A stretch of DNA of 64,000 nt from Alphaproteobacteria bacterium (lineage in GTDB: Bacteria; Pseudomonadota; Alphaproteobacteria; Thalassobaculales; Thalassobaculaceae), in assembly GCA_024742275.1 (NCBI GenBank), contig JANSYS010000005.1:62001-126000 (forward strand), written 5' to 3'. The notes beneath the pieces were generated by a model. That model was given only the letters and a program-made list of their open reading frames with translations, was not told the DNA's origin and ran no database searches. A program made the position numbers and the translations under genes. Shown here piece after piece: positions 1 to 8,361 of the stretch. Every line of letters begins with the position of its first letter. Position 1 is the first letter of the stretch.

Positions 1-678
1 ATACGTCGCCGTCATGTCGGCGGCAAGAGCCGCCATTCGGGCAAGCGAGGAGGACAGCGGCTCCGGGAGCATGCCGTCGGCTGCGAGCGCCCCGAGCGGA
101 TCGGCGCCCAGATGGCCGAGCACACCCTTAGCTTCGATCCCGCGATTTTTCCAAAGCGTCCGAAGCATGGCGGCGACGCCGGCGAAGGCGCCTCCCGGTT
201 GCAGCGACACGACGGCGGCGTCGAGAAAGATCCCGTCCAAAGCGGTCTCGAGGGCGGCGGCACTGTGCAGCATGACCCCGTCCGTCCCGGCATTGGCGGA
301 ATCGGTCGCCGCCGTGCCGCCCAGGCGACCAGCCCGATCAAGCCGCAGAATGACGGAGACAGCACCCCGCTCCAGATCGGCGAGGACGGCCCTATTGACC
401 GCTTTCGGGTCGGGATGGGAGTGGAGTTGGCGGATGTCCCAGCCCGTCGCGGCACGGCCCAACGCGCGAGCGTTGCGGGTCGCGGCGTCGGCCGGAGGCG
501 GAGCGCTGTCGGCGGCGTAGATCGGGTCGGTGACGATCCCCTCCGCCAGGCGTCTGGTCAGCATCTTGTCGAAAGGCGCCCCCTTCAGCGCGGCCTCGGC
601 CAGCTTGCGCCACGCCTCCCGATCGGCCGCCGGAAAATAGGCGGCCAAGGTCAGGGCACCGGTCACGTTCTCGGTCAT
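1..678 (-). CDS. mutA: Methylmalonyl-CoA mutase small (beta) subunit, N-terminal part
   Basis: The frame is open for 226 codons from an ATG at 678 to the left edge, so only the N-terminal part is seen. The product begins MTENVTGALTLAAYFPAADR and contains LKGAPFDKMLTRRLAEG, TDPIYAAD and LGADPLGALAADG, which are typical of the substrate barrel of methylmalonyl-CoA mutase subunits. Known role: with the large MutB subunit and adenosylcobalamin it interconverts succinyl-CoA and methylmalonyl-CoA (propionate and branched-chain catabolism). I call it the small subunit from its divergent barrel and its position as first gene; mutB would be expected to the left. The leader carries two perfect palindromes. 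A single-chain mutase cannot be excluded because the B12 domain lies outside. Confidence 0.85.
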   Translation of the reverse strand, partial: MTENVTGALTLAAYFPAADREAWRKLAEAALKGAPFDKMLTRRLAEGIVTDPIYAADSAPPPADAATRNARALGRAATGWDIRQLHSHPDPKAVNRAVLADLERGAVSVILRLDRAGRLGGTAATDSANAGTDGVMLHSAAALETALDGIFLDAAVVSLQPGGAFAGVAAMLRTLWKNRGIEAKGVLGHLGADPLGALAADGMLPEPLSSSLARMAALAADMTATY

Positions 679-701
679 CGCACTCCCCGTCCGCGTCGCA
701 G

Positions 702-719
702 CATGAACCGTCGTTCATG
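702..719. promoter_or_regulatory. Perfect palindrome upstream of mutA
   Basis: CATGAAC-CGTC-GTTCATG is a perfect inverted repeat with 7-base arms, 24 bases upstream of the mutA start and in the space shared with the divergent channel gene. The size and symmetry suit an operator for a dimeric regulator such as TetR or MerR types. No regulator gene is adjacent, so the ligand is unknown. Confidence 0.45.
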
Positions 720-727
720 AGATACGA

Positions 728-744
728 CCTGATCGGCGATCAGG
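728..744. promoter_or_regulatory. Second perfect palindrome in the mutA leader
   Basis: CCTGATC-GGC-GATCAGG is a perfect inverted repeat with 7-base arms, nine bases beyond the first palindrome. It could be a second operator, or a hairpin in a long leader transcript. It is too far from any gene end to act as an obvious terminator and no T-run follows. Confidence 0.35.
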
Positions 745-831
745 CAACCGGCGCGAGACGCGCGCGAGCCTGCCCGGCACCCGCTTTCCGGTTCGCGTGA
801 CCCGGCGCGCGGATAGTGGCAAAAGGTCTCC

Positions 832-1740
832 ATGAACCCGAGCGAAGAGCGACGCACTCACTGGCTGGCTCCGGCGATTGCCACGGTCATCCTTCTGGTG
901 CTGGTGGCCACGTCCGCCGGCGGCGCCAACTGGCAACTCACCGCCATGGTGCTGGTTACAGTCGCCGTGGTGGTGGCCCTCCTCCACAGGCTGTTGCCCG
1001 GCAGCCGCTTCTTCTCCATCACCTTTGCCAATGCCATCGGCGTCTATGCCTGCATCTATGTCTCCTTCCTGGAGGCGCGGTTCGAGCCGACCAACCGTCT
1101 GGTCGAGGTCGCCGCCTTCCTGCTGCCGATCATCGGCTTCGCACTTGCCGTCTACGTGCGGCGCCAGGGCATCCGCTCGGTCATCTCGTCCGAACATCCC
1201 CGGATCGAGACCCGGTTCGATCGGGTATTTCTCTGGCTGCTGCCAGTGACTGCGATCGGAGTCCTGAATTTCCTGGTACCTCTGGAGAGCTGGGACCCTG
1301 GACAACGCGGCGTCTGGCTGCTCGGCGCCATGTCGGCGGTCGCCATCGTGATCTTTCTGGCCGGACACAGCGTGGCGGTGTTCCTGGTTGATACCGGGCT
1401 GCTGTTCGAAGACTTCTATGTAACCGCCGCGCGCCTGATCAAGCCGGCCTTCGCCTTCCTTACCTTCTACTCGTTGATCACCATCGTCTTCGCGGCTCTC
1501 TATCGGCTGATAGACAGGTTCGACGGGGTCGACACCTTCGCCTTCTCGGGCGTCGCGCGAGATATCGGCTTCGCCGAAAGCCTCTACTTCTCCATCGTCA
1601 CGCTCTCGACGGTAGGGTATGGAGACGTGGTCCCGCTGACATATGCGGTGCAAGCGCTGGTGGCGGTCCAGATCGTGGCCGGCATCGTCCTGCTGCTGTT
1701 CGGCTTCCAGGCCGTGATGCGGGCCACACGGGACATATGA
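832..1740 (+). CDS. Potassium channel family membrane protein (Ion_trans_2 pore)
   Basis: This 302-residue protein has a series of hydrophobic segments over residues 10-200 and ends in a pore module. The selectivity filter TVGYGDVV is near residue 260, preceded by a pore helix (ESLYFSIVTLS) and followed by the last membrane helix (ALVAVQIVAGIVLLLFGF). The filter is canonical for K+ channels. The extra N-terminal helices make it longer than a two-helix KcsA type. No cytoplasmic RCK or cyclic-nucleotide domain follows, so gating is unknown. The ATG at 832 follows AAAAGG. Its stop overlaps the next start (ATGA), so it is probably co-transcribed with the glycosyltransferase downstream. Confidence 0.85.
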   Translation: MNPSEERRTHWLAPAIATVILLVLVATSAGGANWQLTAMVLVTVAVVVALLHRLLPGSRFFSITFANAIGVYACIYVSFLEARFEPTNRLVEVAAFLLPIIGFALAVYVRRQGIRSVISSEHPRIETRFDRVFLWLLPVTAIGVLNFLVPLESWDPGQRGVWLLGAMSAVAIVIFLAGHSVAVFLVDTGLLFEDFYVTAARLIKPAFAFLTFYSLITIVFAALYRLIDRFDGVDTFAFSGVARDIGFAESLYFSIVTLSTVGYGDVVPLTYAVQALVAVQIVAGIVLLLFGFQAVMRATRDI

Positions 1741-3281
1741 TTCTGACCGGACGCCGAGGCTCCATGACCGCCCCCGCGACGCCCCCCTCCCCGCCTCTCC
1801 AGGAATTCGCCCATCTGCGCATCGCGCTGGGGTGGGTGATCGGCCTCACTGCGCTCCGGCTGTTCGCAAACGCATTGACCGGCCTGGAACTCTACGGCGA
1901 CGAGGCTCAGTACTGGACTTGGGCGGAGATCCTCGACCTCGGCTATTTCACGAAGCCGCCGCTGATCGCTTGGATCATCGCCGCGACCACGGCCGTCTGC
2001 GGCGACGGCGAAGCCTGCGTTCGCGCGTCCTCGCCGCTGCTGCACGCCGGCACCGCAGTCGCCCTCTACGGTCTCGGCCGGGCAGTGGCGGACAGCCGGG
2101 TGGCGATGTGGTCGGCGCTGATCTGGATCAGCCTGCCGTCCATCGCCTTCTCCAGCCTGATCGTCTCGACCGACGTTCCGCTGCTGTTCTGCTGGGCCGT
2201 GGCGGCCGCCGCGACCCGACGCACGCTGGACACCCGGTCCTGGACTTGGGCGGCCGTCGCAGGACTGGCGATCGGCGCAGGCATGCTCTCGAAATACGCC
2301 ATGGCCTATGCCTTTCTCGGCATCGCGCTCCACCTGATCATGGCGCCCCGAGACCGATGGATCCTTAGGGACCCGCGTGGCGGCCTGATCCTGATCCTTG
2401 CCCTTCTGGTCCTGTCGCCGAACCTGTACTGGAACGCGGCTAACCATTTCGCGACCGTCGCCCATCTGGGAGACAACACCAACCTCGGCGCCGACCCCGC
2501 GCAGAAGTTCCGCATCTCCAAGGCTCTTCAGTTCCTGGGCGAGCAGGCCGGAGTGTTCGGACCCATCCCATTCGCCATCCTTGTCTGGCGCGTCGTCGCC
2601 TGGTTGCGTGGCCGGGCGAGCGCCGCCGAGAAGTTCCTGCTGGCCTGGGCGGTGCCGCCGCTGGCGGTGATTACCGTCCAGGCGTTCCTATCACGGGCCA
2701 ATGCCAATTGGGCGGCCACAGCCTATCCGACGGCGACCGTTCTGGTAGCGCTGTGGCTGGTCGCGTCGGCGCCGCGCTGGATGCGGTATGCGACCGTCGT
2801 TCCGCATCTCGTCGCCAGCCTCGCCTTCGTCGTCGTGGTTGCGGTATGGCCGACGCTGCGGATCCCGCAGACCGATCGCGGTTTCTCGCGGATGACCGGA
2901 TGGGAAGAGATGGCCGACGCGGCTCGGCCCGAGGTGCTGGTCTATCCGGACCTTCCGGTGCTGATGACCGACCGGATCGCCATGGCCTCGATGCTCTACT
3001 ACATGCGCGACCTGCTCGGGCAGGGCACGCTGCAGACAGGGAAGCGTCCGGTCTATGTCTGGGACTGGAATCGCCGGCCAGAGCACCACTACGAGCTCGC
3101 CGTGCCGTTCGACCCGGAGCGGACCGACCGGGCTCTGATGATCACCGACTGGGACAACCCTGAACCGATCCTCGACCATTTCGAGGTGACCGAACAGGTC
3201 CGCGTGATCTCCGTCACCAGCTACGGCCGTACCAGACGGCTCGAGATCTGGCTGGTCGGCGGCTTCAAGGGGTGGAAGTAA
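1737..3281 (+). CDS. GT39-family (ArnT/PMT-like) membrane glycosyltransferase
   Basis: This is a 514-residue polytopic protein. Near residue 45 it carries GDEAQYWTWAE followed by LGYFTKPPLIAWI, the acidic first periplasmic loop and KPP motif of the PMT_2/ArnT family. That family transfers a sugar from a polyprenyl-phosphate donor to lipid A, protein or another envelope acceptor. About ten hydrophobic helices follow, then a soluble C-terminal region from about residue 385 with DRGFSRMTGWEEMA. The acceptor cannot be read from sequence. The start at 1737 overlaps the channel stop (ATGA); an in-frame ATG at 1764 behind GAGG is an alternative that removes nine residues. A paralogue lies at 8358-9920. 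Confidence 0.8.
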   Translation: MILTGRRGSMTAPATPPSPPLQEFAHLRIALGWVIGLTALRLFANALTGLELYGDEAQYWTWAEILDLGYFTKPPLIAWIIAATTAVCGDGEACVRASSPLLHAGTAVALYGLGRAVADSRVAMWSALIWISLPSIAFSSLIVSTDVPLLFCWAVAAAATRRTLDTRSWTWAAVAGLAIGAGMLSKYAMAYAFLGIALHLIMAPRDRWILRDPRGGLILILALLVLSPNLYWNAANHFATVAHLGDNTNLGADPAQKFRISKALQFLGEQAGVFGPIPFAILVWRVVAWLRGRASAAEKFLLAWAVPPLAVITVQAFLSRANANWAATAYPTATVLVALWLVASAPRWMRYATVVPHLVASLAFVVVVAVWPTLRIPQTDRGFSRMTGWEEMADAARPEVLVYPDLPVLMTDRIAMASMLYYMRDLLGQGTLQTGKRPVYVWDWNRRPEHHYELAVPFDPERTDRALMITDWDNPEPILDHFEVTEQVRVISVTSYGRTRRLEIWLVGGFKGWK

Positions 3282-3287
3282 CCAGCA

Positions 3288-4919
3288 TCACGCGACCAGC
3301 CGGCCCGCCTCGATCCGCACGACCCGATCCATCGCCTGCGCCACCGCGTCGCGATGGGTGATCATGATCACGGTCTTGTCCGCCATCGTCTCCGCCAGCG
3401 CGGCGAGAACGGCCTTCTCGGTCTCGGCGTCGAGCCCCTCGGTCGGCTCGTCGAGCAACAGGATCGGCGCGTCGCGCAGAATGACGCGGGCGAGCGCTAT
3501 ACGCCGCCCTTCCCCGCCCGAGACCGCGACACCCGCCTCGCCAAGCCAGGTGTCGAGCCCCTCCGGCAACTCCGCCACGAAGCGTTCCAGACCGGCGACC
3601 CTCAGCGCGTGATCCACTCCGCCGGCATCGGCGTCGGGCGCCCCGAATGTCAGGTTTTCGCGCAGTGTTCCGGCCAGGATAGCCGTTCCCTGCGACAACA
3701 CGCCAAGCCGCTCGTGATGATCGGCCTGTGCGAGATCCCGTAGATCCAAGCCGCCGATCCGAACAGTGCCGCGATCGGGGTCGTGGAACCGCAGCAGCAA
3801 AGAGAGCAGCGTCGACTTGCCGGAGCCCGACGGTCCGACAATCGCGAGCTTCTCTCCGGCCCGTATCGTTAGATCGAGCCCCTCGAGCACCGGTCCCTCG
3901 GCACCGGGGTAGGTGAAGCTTACACCTTCCAGACGGATATCGGTTCCGGCTGCCGGTCGGATCGGTCGAAACGGATCGACGACGGCCGGCGGCATCTCGG
4001 CGATCTCCCGCAACCGACGCCCCGCCGCCGTGATCCGACCCAGCATCTGGTACGCCAGCGGCAGCGGCGCGATCGCCTCGAATGCGGCCAGGGTAACGAA
4101 AGCGGCGATGGCCAGCGTCGGCCCGACCGAGTCTCCAGCCGCTCCGGTCGCCGCCACACCGACCAGCAGGACGGCGATCAGCGCCGTTTGGGTGAGGACC
4201 TGGGTCGCCGCAGCGCCGATCGCCGCGATCAGTGCCTGCCGTTCGACGGTCTCGCCGTGGCGCATGGAGGCCCGGTCCGCGTCGGCCAGGGCTGCGGGAA
4301 CGGCCTGGTTGGCGACCAGATCGGTCAGACCCTGGATTACGTCGATCGCCTGCTGACGCAGCCGCGCGGCCCGCTCTACCTGAAGCCGTCCGACCGACCG
4401 ACCGGCTCGCTCCGCGAGTGCCGGTACGCCGAGGCCGGCGGCAAGCAGGACCGCCAGCACCGCCACTGCCACCACCGGCGCCACCGAGGACAGGACAATG
4501 GCCAAAGCCGACGTCGCCAGAAGCGCCACCAGGCTCGGCGTCAGGAGTTGGATATAGAGTCCGTCCAGCGCGTCGACATCGCCGACCAGACGCGACAACA
4601 GATCGCCCGCTCGCAGGCCGCCGATCCGGCCCGGAATCAGCGGGGCCAGACGGTCGAAGAACCAGAGCCGAATGTCGGATAGAACCCGGAACGTCGCCTC
4701 GTGGGTGGTCAGCTTCTCGAGGTAGCGCGCCGCCGAGCGGCCGAGGGCGACCGGCCGCAGAACCCAAGCAAGCCCGCCGGCCGCGCCAACGGCAACGGCT
4801 CCCGCCAGCCCCAGCAGCGCCAGACCGAGCACGACCACCAGGACGGCGAAAACTGCGCCAAGCAGCATCCAGCCAGCGCGACGGCATGCCAGCCGGACAA
4901 AGAAAAGTAGGTCAGCCAC
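3288..4919 (-). CDS. cydC: Thiol reductant ABC exporter subunit CydC
   Basis: This 543-residue fused ABC half-transporter has six membrane helices in the first 300 residues and an ATPase domain after about residue 325. It shows Walker A (GPSGSGKSTLLSLLL), the signature VSGGEGRRIALARVIL and Walker B (PILLLDEPTEGLD). With CydD it exports cysteine and glutathione to the periplasm, which is needed for cytochrome bd and c-type cytochrome assembly. The start is a GTG at 4919 that overlaps the cydD stop by eight bases, so translation is coupled. The cydAB oxidase genes that often follow are not here. The gene is convergent with the GT39 gene, only six bases apart. Confidence 0.9.
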   Translation of the reverse strand: MADLLFFVRLACRRAGWMLLGAVFAVLVVVLGLALLGLAGAVAVGAAGGLAWVLRPVALGRSAARYLEKLTTHEATFRVLSDIRLWFFDRLAPLIPGRIGGLRAGDLLSRLVGDVDALDGLYIQLLTPSLVALLATSALAIVLSSVAPVVAVAVLAVLLAAGLGVPALAERAGRSVGRLQVERAARLRQQAIDVIQGLTDLVANQAVPAALADADRASMRHGETVERQALIAAIGAAATQVLTQTALIAVLLVGVAATGAAGDSVGPTLAIAAFVTLAAFEAIAPLPLAYQMLGRITAAGRRLREIAEMPPAVVDPFRPIRPAAGTDIRLEGVSFTYPGAEGPVLEGLDLTIRAGEKLAIVGPSGSGKSTLLSLLLRFHDPDRGTVRIGGLDLRDLAQADHHERLGVLSQGTAILAGTLRENLTFGAPDADAGGVDHALRVAGLERFVAELPEGLDTWLGEAGVAVSGGEGRRIALARVILRDAPILLLDEPTEGLDAETEKAVLAALAETMADKTVIMITHRDAVAQAMDRVVRIEAGRLVA

Positions 4920-6678
4920 CCGGTCGCCCTTTCCCGGAAGGCTGGTCTACGACGCGACCGCGTTCCAATCGGATGACCCGGTCAGCCATCGCCATGATCG
5001 CCGGGGAGTGGGTCGCCACGATCACGGTGCGGCCATGCGACAGGGTCCGGATGGCGGAGAGGATCGCCGCCTCGCTGTCCCGGTCCAGATTGGCGGTCGG
5101 TTCGTCAAGCAGGACCAGCGGCGCGTCCCGCAGCAGAGCACGCGCCACAGCCACTCGTCTGGCCTCACCACCAGACAGGGCACGACCACCCTCGCCCATC
5201 ATCGTGTCCAGTCGCTCGGGCAACCGGGCGAGGACGGGTGGAAGCGCGACAGCCTCTAGAGCCGACGCCACGGCCGAGTCGTCGGCGTCGGGTCGGCCGA
5301 GAGTGAGGTTGTCCCGCAGCGAGGCGGAGAAGATCCGGACGCGCTGTCCGGCCCAGGCGATCGCCGGGACCAGCGCCCCACCCTCGACCGCGGCGCCGTC
5401 GACCGAAACCGTTCCCGAGGTCGGCCGCCGCAAACCGAGCAGGATCGACAGCAGGCTCGACTTGCCGGAACCGCTCTCGCCGACCAGGGCGACCGTCTCC
5501 CCCGGCGCGATCTCGAAGCTCACCCCATCGAGCGCAGCCCGCCGACCGCCGGGATAGGCCAGCGAAACGCGATCGAACCGGAGGGTCGGCGCCTTGGCGA
5601 TCGCCGGGACAGGGCCGTCAACCGGCACCTGTTCTGCCGCTTCCAGGATCTCCAATATGCCCTCGGCAGCGCCGACGGCGGCGGCCTTGTCGTGATAATG
5701 AGCGCCGAGACGTCGTAGCGGCTGGAAAATCTCCGGTACCAGGATCAGAAGGAACAGCCCCTGGGTGAGATCCATCGCGCCCGCGCCGAACAGACCTGTG
5801 GCGAGATGGACCGCGACCAGGGCGAGCGCGACGGAGGACAGCAGTTCAAGAGCCGTCGAGGAGAGGAAGGCGAGACGCAGGACGCCCATGGTCCGCCGTC
5901 GCAGGTCGTCGGAGACCTTACGCATCCGGTCGCGTTCGCGCCCGATCTCACCGAAGAGCTTGAGGGTCGCCAGACCCTGTAGCCGATCGAGAAAGTAGCC
6001 GTTCGCCCGTCTGAGCGCCGTCATCTGCGCCCGGGCATGGACGCCCGTACGCCAACCGACGAGCCCCATGATCACCGGCGTCAGCGCCCCGGCGGCCAAG
6101 AGCATCCATCCGGAGGGCGGGTCGGTCCAGAACACCGGGATCAGCAGCAGCATCGGCACCGCGCCGGCCAGGATCTGAACCGGATAGAACCGGGATACGA
6201 AACCGTCCAGCGCCTCGACCTGATCAACCACCGTCGCGGCAACCGTTCCACTGGCCCGCGCGTCCAGCCAGGCCGGCCCGAGGACCGCGAGCGCGGATAG
6301 CAAGCGGCCTCGAATCCCCGATTTGATGCGGCGCGACGCCGCCGATCCGACCGCTTCGGCAACGACGGAGAGCACGCCCCGCAACACGATCACTCCGAAC
6401 GCGAGGGTGGCCGGCAGCAGAAGGTCCGGCAAAGAGACCCCTTGGATGGCGCCGGCGATCAACCCGGCAACGACCCAGGCTTGCACCACCGCAAGGGCGG
6501 CGGCGGCGAATCCGGCCGTCAGCATCCAGACCAACGCGGCCCGCTCGCCGGTGCAAAGTCGCTTGAGCCACGTCATACGGCGACGTTCCGCCGCCCGATC
6601 CGATGCCGACAGACCGGTCGGCGCTGACACGGATGCGGCGGTTGCCGATGACGGGGTGGGGGTGGAAATCTCGACCAT
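4912..6678 (-). CDS. cydD: Thiol reductant ABC exporter subunit CydD
   Basis: About 588 residues: an N-terminal membrane domain followed by an ATPase with Walker A (GESGSGKSSLLSILLGL), signature LSGGEARRVAVARALL and Walker B (PLVLLDEPTANLD). It is the heterodimer partner of CydC. Residues such as RGVLSVVAEAVGSAASRRIK match the CydD-type transmembrane region. Start choice is unsure: ATG at 6678 gives 588 residues with a low-complexity Ser/Thr/Pro/Ala N-terminus, an in-frame ATG at 6576 gives 554 residues close to the usual length, and neither has a strong ribosome-binding site. It is transcribed divergently from the amidoligase gene. Confidence 0.88.
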   Translation of the reverse strand: MVEISTPTPSSATAASVSAPTGLSASDRAAERRRMTWLKRLCTGERAALVWMLTAGFAAAALAVVQAWVVAGLIAGAIQGVSLPDLLLPATLAFGVIVLRGVLSVVAEAVGSAASRRIKSGIRGRLLSALAVLGPAWLDARASGTVAATVVDQVEALDGFVSRFYPVQILAGAVPMLLLIPVFWTDPPSGWMLLAAGALTPVIMGLVGWRTGVHARAQMTALRRANGYFLDRLQGLATLKLFGEIGRERDRMRKVSDDLRRRTMGVLRLAFLSSTALELLSSVALALVAVHLATGLFGAGAMDLTQGLFLLILVPEIFQPLRRLGAHYHDKAAAVGAAEGILEILEAAEQVPVDGPVPAIAKAPTLRFDRVSLAYPGGRRAALDGVSFEIAPGETVALVGESGSGKSSLLSILLGLRRPTSGTVSVDGAAVEGGALVPAIAWAGQRVRIFSASLRDNLTLGRPDADDSAVASALEAVALPPVLARLPERLDTMMGEGGRALSGGEARRVAVARALLRDAPLVLLDEPTANLDRDSEAAILSAIRTLSHGRTVIVATHSPAIMAMADRVIRLERGRVVDQPSGKGRPGG

Positions 6679-6775
6679 CGGTGTTGCGGTAGCGCGGGTC
6701 AGGTACCCTGTCAAACGCCGCCTCGCACCGCCCACCGACGCTTGACATGTGAGCGGCCATGATCATCTTCGAACC

Positions 6776-7693
6776 ATGTCAGACATGTCATCCTCGGCGC
6801 TGGGTCGGAGCGGCGACCGGAAGGTCGGCGTGGAGATCGAATTCGGTGGGATCGGGGCCATGGAAACGGCCCGGATCGTGGGCAACCTGCTGGGCGGCGC
6901 CGTTGACGATTCCAGCCCCTACACCGCCACCGTCCGCGACACCTCGATCGGCGACGTGTCGGTCGAACTCGACTGGTCCTGGATCCAGAAGGCGGGAGAC
7001 GACGGCGGCATCATCGATCAGACCAAGGAGATCCTAGCCGATCTCGGGCGCGACGTGGTGCCGACGGAGATCGTCGCGCCACCGCTGGAAGCCGATCGGC
7101 TGAACGAGTTGGATCGTCTTGTCCGAGGTCTTGCCGAGAACGGGGCCAAAGGGACGCGCGCCGGCCTCCTGAACGGCTTCGGTCTTCATCTCAATCCCGA
7201 GGTTTGGCAGGCCGACCTGAACGCCTCGACCCTGCGCCGGGTGCTCCAGGCCTATCTGCTGTTGTCGCCGACCCTGCGCCGCGACATTCAAGTCGATTTC
7301 ACGCGTTCGGTCCTGCCGTTCGTCGCCGCTTTCGGCGACGACTACATGCAACGCGTCATCAGCCCGGATTACGACCCGTCGATGGAAGCCCTGATCGACG
7401 ACTACATCACGTTCAACCCGACGCGGAACCGCGAACTCGACATGCTGCCGCTGTTCGCCCATATCGACGACAAACGGGTGCGAAACCGGCTGCACGACGA
7501 GAAGATATCGTCCCGCCCAACCTTCCACTGGCGTTTGCCGAACGCCGACCTGGAGAACCCGCACTGGACCGTGTCTGACGAGTGGGAGCGATGGCTGACC
7601 GTGGAGAACCTCGCCATCGACGATCGCCGGCTGGACCGCGAGGTGGCGGAGTGGGCGCTGGAACGCGCAAGGCCCTGGCTGGAACGACTCTGA
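6776..7693 (+). CDS. Putative amidoligase (Amidoligase_2, COOH-NH2 ligase fold)
   Basis: This is a 305-residue soluble protein. Its N-terminal KVGVEIEFGGIGAMETARIV and the later VPTEIVAPPLE are hallmarks of the Amidoligase_2 family, whose glutamine-synthetase-like fold is predicted to form amide bonds on peptides or small molecules with ATP. The conserved acidic residues of VEIEFGG would bind metal-ATP. Later conserved blocks are NGFGLHLNPE (His for substrate) and the Arg-rich FTRSVLPFVAAFGDDYM. The ATG at 6776 is preferred over a GTG at 6749. The stop overlaps the next start by one base (TGATG), so the pair is translationally coupled. The pairing with a class-I glutamine amidotransferase is known for this family; the substrate is unknown. 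Confidence 0.78.
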   Translation: MSDMSSSALGRSGDRKVGVEIEFGGIGAMETARIVGNLLGGAVDDSSPYTATVRDTSIGDVSVELDWSWIQKAGDDGGIIDQTKEILADLGRDVVPTEIVAPPLEADRLNELDRLVRGLAENGAKGTRAGLLNGFGLHLNPEVWQADLNASTLRRVLQAYLLLSPTLRRDIQVDFTRSVLPFVAAFGDDYMQRVISPDYDPSMEALIDDYITFNPTRNRELDMLPLFAHIDDKRVRNRLHDEKISSRPTFHWRLPNADLENPHWTVSDEWERWLTVENLAIDDRRLDREVAEWALERARPWLERL

Positions 7694-8361
7694 TGCGCCC
7701 GCGGATCGGGATAACGACCGGCAAGCGCAAAGGCCGGGCGATGCGATTGGCGAACGCTTTCAACGTGCTCCTGGCCGGCGGTTGGCCCGTGACCATAGGG
7801 CCGGGAATCCGGGAGACCTTCGAGGGTCTCGACGGTCTCATCATCGGCGGCGGCGTGGACATAGAGGCGCGGCTGTACGGAATCGATACCAGCGATGAAT
7901 GGCCCTACGATCCGGAGCGAGACGCACTGGAACTCGCCGGCATCGACTGGGCCGATTCAGTCGGCGCTCCGATCCTCGGCATTTGCCGGGGAATGCAGCT
8001 CCTCAACGTGCATCGCGGGGGTACGCTGTTGCGCGACATCGTGGCTGCCGTGCCGGAATACCGAAACAAGCGCTCGATCCTACCCTGCAAGACCGTCGAG
8101 ATCGCCGCCGCAACATTGCTGTCCGAAGTCGCGGGCGCCGAACCGTTGATGGTGAATGCCCTGCACCACCAGGCGGTCGATCGGCTCGGCGACGGCTTCG
8201 TCGTCGGAGCGCGGGAAACCGTCGGCTTCATTCAGTCAGTGGAGGCGGTGGAGGGTCCGATGCGTCTTGGCGTTCAGTGGCACCCGGAGCTTCTGCCTTG
8301 GAGCCACCGTCACAGGTCGGTGTTCTCGGCACTGGTGCGCGACGCCCGCCGAGGACGCTAG
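7693..8361 (+). CDS. Class-I glutamine amidotransferase / peptidase C26-like hydrolase
   Basis: This 222-residue protein has the class-I glutaminase triad: nucleophile Cys in GICRGMQLLNV near residue 99 and His-Glu in VQWHPELLPW near residue 195. The oxyanion strand is GLIIGGGVDIEARLYG. The family includes gamma-glutamyl-GABA hydrolase PuuD. At 222 residues it is slightly shorter than PuuD and starts directly at the first strand (MRPRIGITTGKRKGRAMR). Its ATG overlaps the amidoligase stop, so it likely trims or reverses an amide bond made by that enzyme, or supplies ammonia to it; this is inference. Its stop shares CTAG with the convergent GT39 gene. Confidence 0.82.
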   Translation: MRPRIGITTGKRKGRAMRLANAFNVLLAGGWPVTIGPGIRETFEGLDGLIIGGGVDIEARLYGIDTSDEWPYDPERDALELAGIDWADSVGAPILGICRGMQLLNVHRGGTLLRDIVAAVPEYRNKRSILPCKTVEIAAATLLSEVAGAEPLMVNALHHQAVDRLGDGFVVGARETVGFIQSVEAVEGPMRLGVQWHPELLPWSHRHRSVFSALVRDARRGR

